This document shows, piece by piece, positions 61,616 through 64,000 of a DNA stretch of 64,000 bases. The stretch comes from JAITWN01 sp964437335 (GTDB taxonomy: Bacteria > Pseudomonadota > Gammaproteobacteria > SZUA-140): positions 1 to 64,000 of the forward strand of contig CAYTGL010000012.1 in the NCBI GenBank assembly GCA_964437335.1, given 5' to 3'. Both the position numbers and the translations under genes were made by a program. Each line of letters opens with the position of its first letter. Within the stretch, counting starts at the first letter, position 1. Below the pieces are notes generated by a model. The model had not been told where the DNA came from. It was given only the letters and a program-made list of their open reading frames with translations, and searched no databases.

Positions 61616-63646
61616 ATGGCAAATATAGTCTCCCTTGGCATCGGCAGCGGGCTCGATATCAATTCTATCGTGTCCGAACTGGTCGAGCTCCAGAAACGAC
61701 CCACATTGCAGCGCCTCGATGTCAGGGAGGCGAGCCTGCAGGGCCGTCTCTCCGGACTGGGCACGCTGAGAGGCGCGCTGTCCTCATTACAGGATGCGCT
61801 TGCAAATCTCAATCGCCTTCAGACATTTCGCAGTCGCACCGCCGAGGTTGCCGACCCTTTGGTACTGAACGCCAGCGCCGGCACCGCTGCGGCGACGGGG
61901 ACCTACGATATCAGTGTCGAGGAACTTGCCCGCACTCACAAGCTTGCGACTGATCCGGCCATGCTCGAGAACGCGAGATTCACTTCACGGCTCGATGTCC
62001 TCGGGACCGGCACGCTGACTTTCAGGTTCGGCACGACAACCTACAATTCCGAGTCAAACAGCTACACATCATTCAGCCCGAATCCGGATGCCGCGATACA
62101 TACGGTCGATATTGCCGATGGCAGCATCAGCGGGATACGCGACGCAATCAACCGGGCAGGCATCGGCGTCACGGCCTCTATCATCTTCGATGGCAGTTAC
62201 TATCGCTTGACGCTGGCCGGCGCCGAATCCGGCGCGGCGAACAGCCTTGAGATCACAGTCAACGATGCCGACGGCGACAACGTCGACGCATCCGGCCTGT
62301 CACTGCTCGCCTTCAGCGGAAATGCCGCGCATATGCTGCAGACGCAGGCTGCGCAGGACACCGTTGGGCTCGTTGCCAATGGCATAGTAATATCCAGCGC
62401 AAGCAATACGCTGGTTAATATCATCGAAGGACTGTCGATCAATCTTGTTGCCCCGGGGGCAACGACTGTGGCCATTGCCGAGGACAGGGGCAGCGTCGGC
62501 AACGCAATCAAGGGGTTTGTCGAAAAGTTCAACGGCATGATTACTACGATCAATCAGTTGTCGCGCTTCAATCCGGAGACCGGCGAGGCAGGCCTGTTGA
62601 ATGGAGACAGGGTGTTACAGACCGTCGATTCCCAGGTCAGGCGTATCCTGAACCAGATGGTCGGTGATGCCGGCAGTCCGTTCAGGCATCTGGCGGATAT
62701 CGGTATTACGCGCAGCGCCGGTGACGGTACGCTGGTACTCGACGAGGCGCGTCTGCAACGGGCAATGGATCAGGATTTCGACGCGATAGCGAGGCTGTTC
62801 GCGTCAGTCGGCGTCACTGGTGATCCTCTGGTTTCCTATCTGGCCGCAGGCAGCCAGACTCTGGCCGGTGATTATGCCGTGAACATCACCCGGCTCGCGA
62901 CCCGCGGCACGCTGTCCGGATCCGTGCCGGCCGGCCTCGACATAGTCTCCGGCGTCAATGACACCCTGGTCGTCAATGTCAACGGCGCCGCTGCGACGAT
63001 AACGCTCGGTGCGGGTAATTATTCATCTGCCGCTGCGCTTGCGGTCGAAGTCCAGGCAAGGATAAACGGCGCGGATGCGATCCGCGACGCGGGGGCGACG
63101 GTCCAGGTGACGGCATCAGGAGGAGCGATCACGATAAGCTCGGATTCCTATGGCGCTGCGTCGAGGGTATCCGTGAATGACGGTAACGGACGGGTCAACC
63201 TGCTGGGCGCAACACCTGCCGCAGTCGCGGGATTGGATGTCGCTGGTACCATCGGCGGTGTCGCCGCAACCGGTATCGGGCAGACCCTGATCGGAAGCGG
63301 AGACGCCGACGGACTGAGATTGCAAATCGTCGGTGGAGAGCTTGGGAATCGCGGCATCGTATCTTTCACTCGAGGCTATGCCGACGCACTGGACAAGATG
63401 CTCTCCGGGGTGCTGAATGGTGACGGGGTCTTCAGCACCGTGACGACCAGCATAAGTAACACTATTCGCGACATCAGTGCCCAACGCGAGCGTGTCGAAC
63501 GGAGTTCGCTGGCGTATGAGGAGCGGATCAGGGTGCAGTTCACCGCAATGGATGCCCTGGTTTCACAACTGCAATCGAACAGCAGCTTTCTGATGCAACA
63601 ACTGGACAACCTGCCGCCGATCGGTCGGAACCGTTCGAGCAGGTAA
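61616..63646 (+). CDS. fliD: Flagellar filament cap protein FliD
   Basis: A 676-residue filament cap. N-terminal ANIVSLGIGSGLDINSIVSE and C-terminal YADALDKMLSGVLNGDGVFS, RERVERSSLAYEERIRVQFT. The middle (DTLVVNVNGAAATITLGAGN) contains Ig-like strands and a flagellin-IN-like motif. Caps the filament tip so flagellin can add. Longer than in Escherichia coli (468) because of the extra middle domain. Confidence 0.95.
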   Translation: MANIVSLGIGSGLDINSIVSELVELQKRPTLQRLDVREASLQGRLSGLGTLRGALSSLQDALANLNRLQTFRSRTAEVADPLVLNASAGTAAATGTYDISVEELARTHKLATDPAMLENARFTSRLDVLGTGTLTFRFGTTTYNSESNSYTSFSPNPDAAIHTVDIADGSISGIRDAINRAGIGVTASIIFDGSYYRLTLAGAESGAANSLEITVNDADGDNVDASGLSLLAFSGNAAHMLQTQAAQDTVGLVANGIVISSASNTLVNIIEGLSINLVAPGATTVAIAEDRGSVGNAIKGFVEKFNGMITTINQLSRFNPETGEAGLLNGDRVLQTVDSQVRRILNQMVGDAGSPFRHLADIGITRSAGDGTLVLDEARLQRAMDQDFDAIARLFASVGVTGDPLVSYLAAGSQTLAGDYAVNITRLATRGTLSGSVPAGLDIVSGVNDTLVVNVNGAAATITLGAGNYSSAAALAVEVQARINGADAIRDAGATVQVTASGGAITISSDSYGAASRVSVNDGNGRVNLLGATPAAVAGLDVAGTIGGVAATGIGQTLIGSGDADGLRLQIVGGELGNRGIVSFTRGYADALDKMLSGVLNGDGVFSTVTTSISNTIRDISAQRERVERSSLAYEERIRVQFTAMDALVSQLQSNSSFLMQQLDNLPPIGRNRSSR

Positions 63647-63686
63647 ATGTCAGGGCCATTAAATAATTAACACGGGAGGATGATTG

Positions 63687-64000
63687 ATGAATCAAGCAGG
63701 CGCCAGTGGCATGATGAGGAACTACAGAAAGACAGGGCTGAGCGGCGCTGTCGAAGGGGCCACGCCTCATCGCCTGATTCAGATGCTGATGGAGGGGGTG
63801 CTCGACAGGATCGCCTCGGCGCGGGGTTTCATGGCGCGCGGTGCCATCGCGGAAAAGGGGGCACAGATCAGCTGGGCGATCTCGATTGTCGACGGTCTGC
63901 GCGCCAGTCTCGACAAGTCGGTTGGCGGCGAAATTGCGCAGAATCTTGATAATCTCTATGGCTACATTATCCTGCGGCTGACCGAGGCCAATATGAGGAG
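63687..64000 (+). CDS. fliS: Flagellin chaperone FliS, 5' part
   Basis: First 104 residues of FliS, cut by the window end. RKTGLSGAVEGATPHRLIQM and SVGGEIAQNLDNLYGYIILR match the helical FliS bundle, which binds the flagellin C-terminus before export. Start at 63687 after GGGAGGA. Confidence 0.92.
   Translation, partial: MNQAGASGMMRNYRKTGLSGAVEGATPHRLIQMLMEGVLDRIASARGFMARGAIAEKGAQISWAISIVDGLRASLDKSVGGEIAQNLDNLYGYIILRLTEANMR

Overview
The window is GC-rich DNA from a motile Gram-negative bacterium, most likely a gammaproteobacterium. The evidence is a polar-type flagellar locus (flgNMA divergent from flgBCDEFGHIJKL, then fliC-flaG-fliD-fliS), apparent sigma-54 and sigma-28 flagellar promoters, a soluble transhydrogenase SthA, YajD and an RND efflux pair. 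A run of 10 Ns at 26452-26461 shows this is a scaffolded assembly. I cannot place it below class.

Bases 1-16,000 form an accessory or defence island. A type I restriction system is split: the 3' end of hsdS is at 1-651 and hsdR is at 5042-8200. Between them lie an AT-richer two-gene cassette that I read as the Kiwa anti-phage system (kwaA-kwaB), a scrapyard of gene fragments (XRE-like, RhuM-like, DUF4143-like), an XRE/ImmA-type regulator with a PIN-like DUF4411 toxin, and three palindromes before hsdR. Next come a LexA-like repressor, a TcmP/DUF5131 three-cysteine pair, small DUF2442 and DUF1993 genes, a HEPN-MNT toxin-antitoxin pair and an alpha/beta hydrolase. Two nearly identical DUF1993 genes bracket a 3.4 kb cassette holding the last two items.

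Bases 16,000-46,500 look chromosomal: methyltransferases, a class V aminotransferase, NUDIX hydrolases, a kelch protein, DUF924, an NhaA antiporter fused to a DsbA-like domain, a small periplasmic catalase, a MexEF-like RND pump (broken by the assembly gap), a Na/Pi cotransporter, an L,D-transpeptidase, SthA, a TraB/GumN protein and a YncE-like propeller. The most intriguing part is a compact minus-strand cluster at 40582-35003: small membrane protein, M28/M42-like peptidase, C39-like cysteine peptidase, RimK-like ATP-grasp ligase, GCS2-type glutamate ligase and N-formylglutamate amidohydrolase-like enzyme. A divergent M42 peptidase of the type seen in N-acetylglutaminylglutamine-amide clusters faces it. 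The set combines ligases that make amide bonds with hydrolases that break them, and suggests a dedicated small-peptide or protein-tagging pathway of unknown product.

Bases 46,500-64,000 hold tRNA-Ala(CGC) and the flagellar locus. The rod, hook and ring genes run as one operon from an apparent sigma-54 promoter. The flagellin gene has its own sigma-28 promoter and a strong hairpin after it. The window ends inside fliS.
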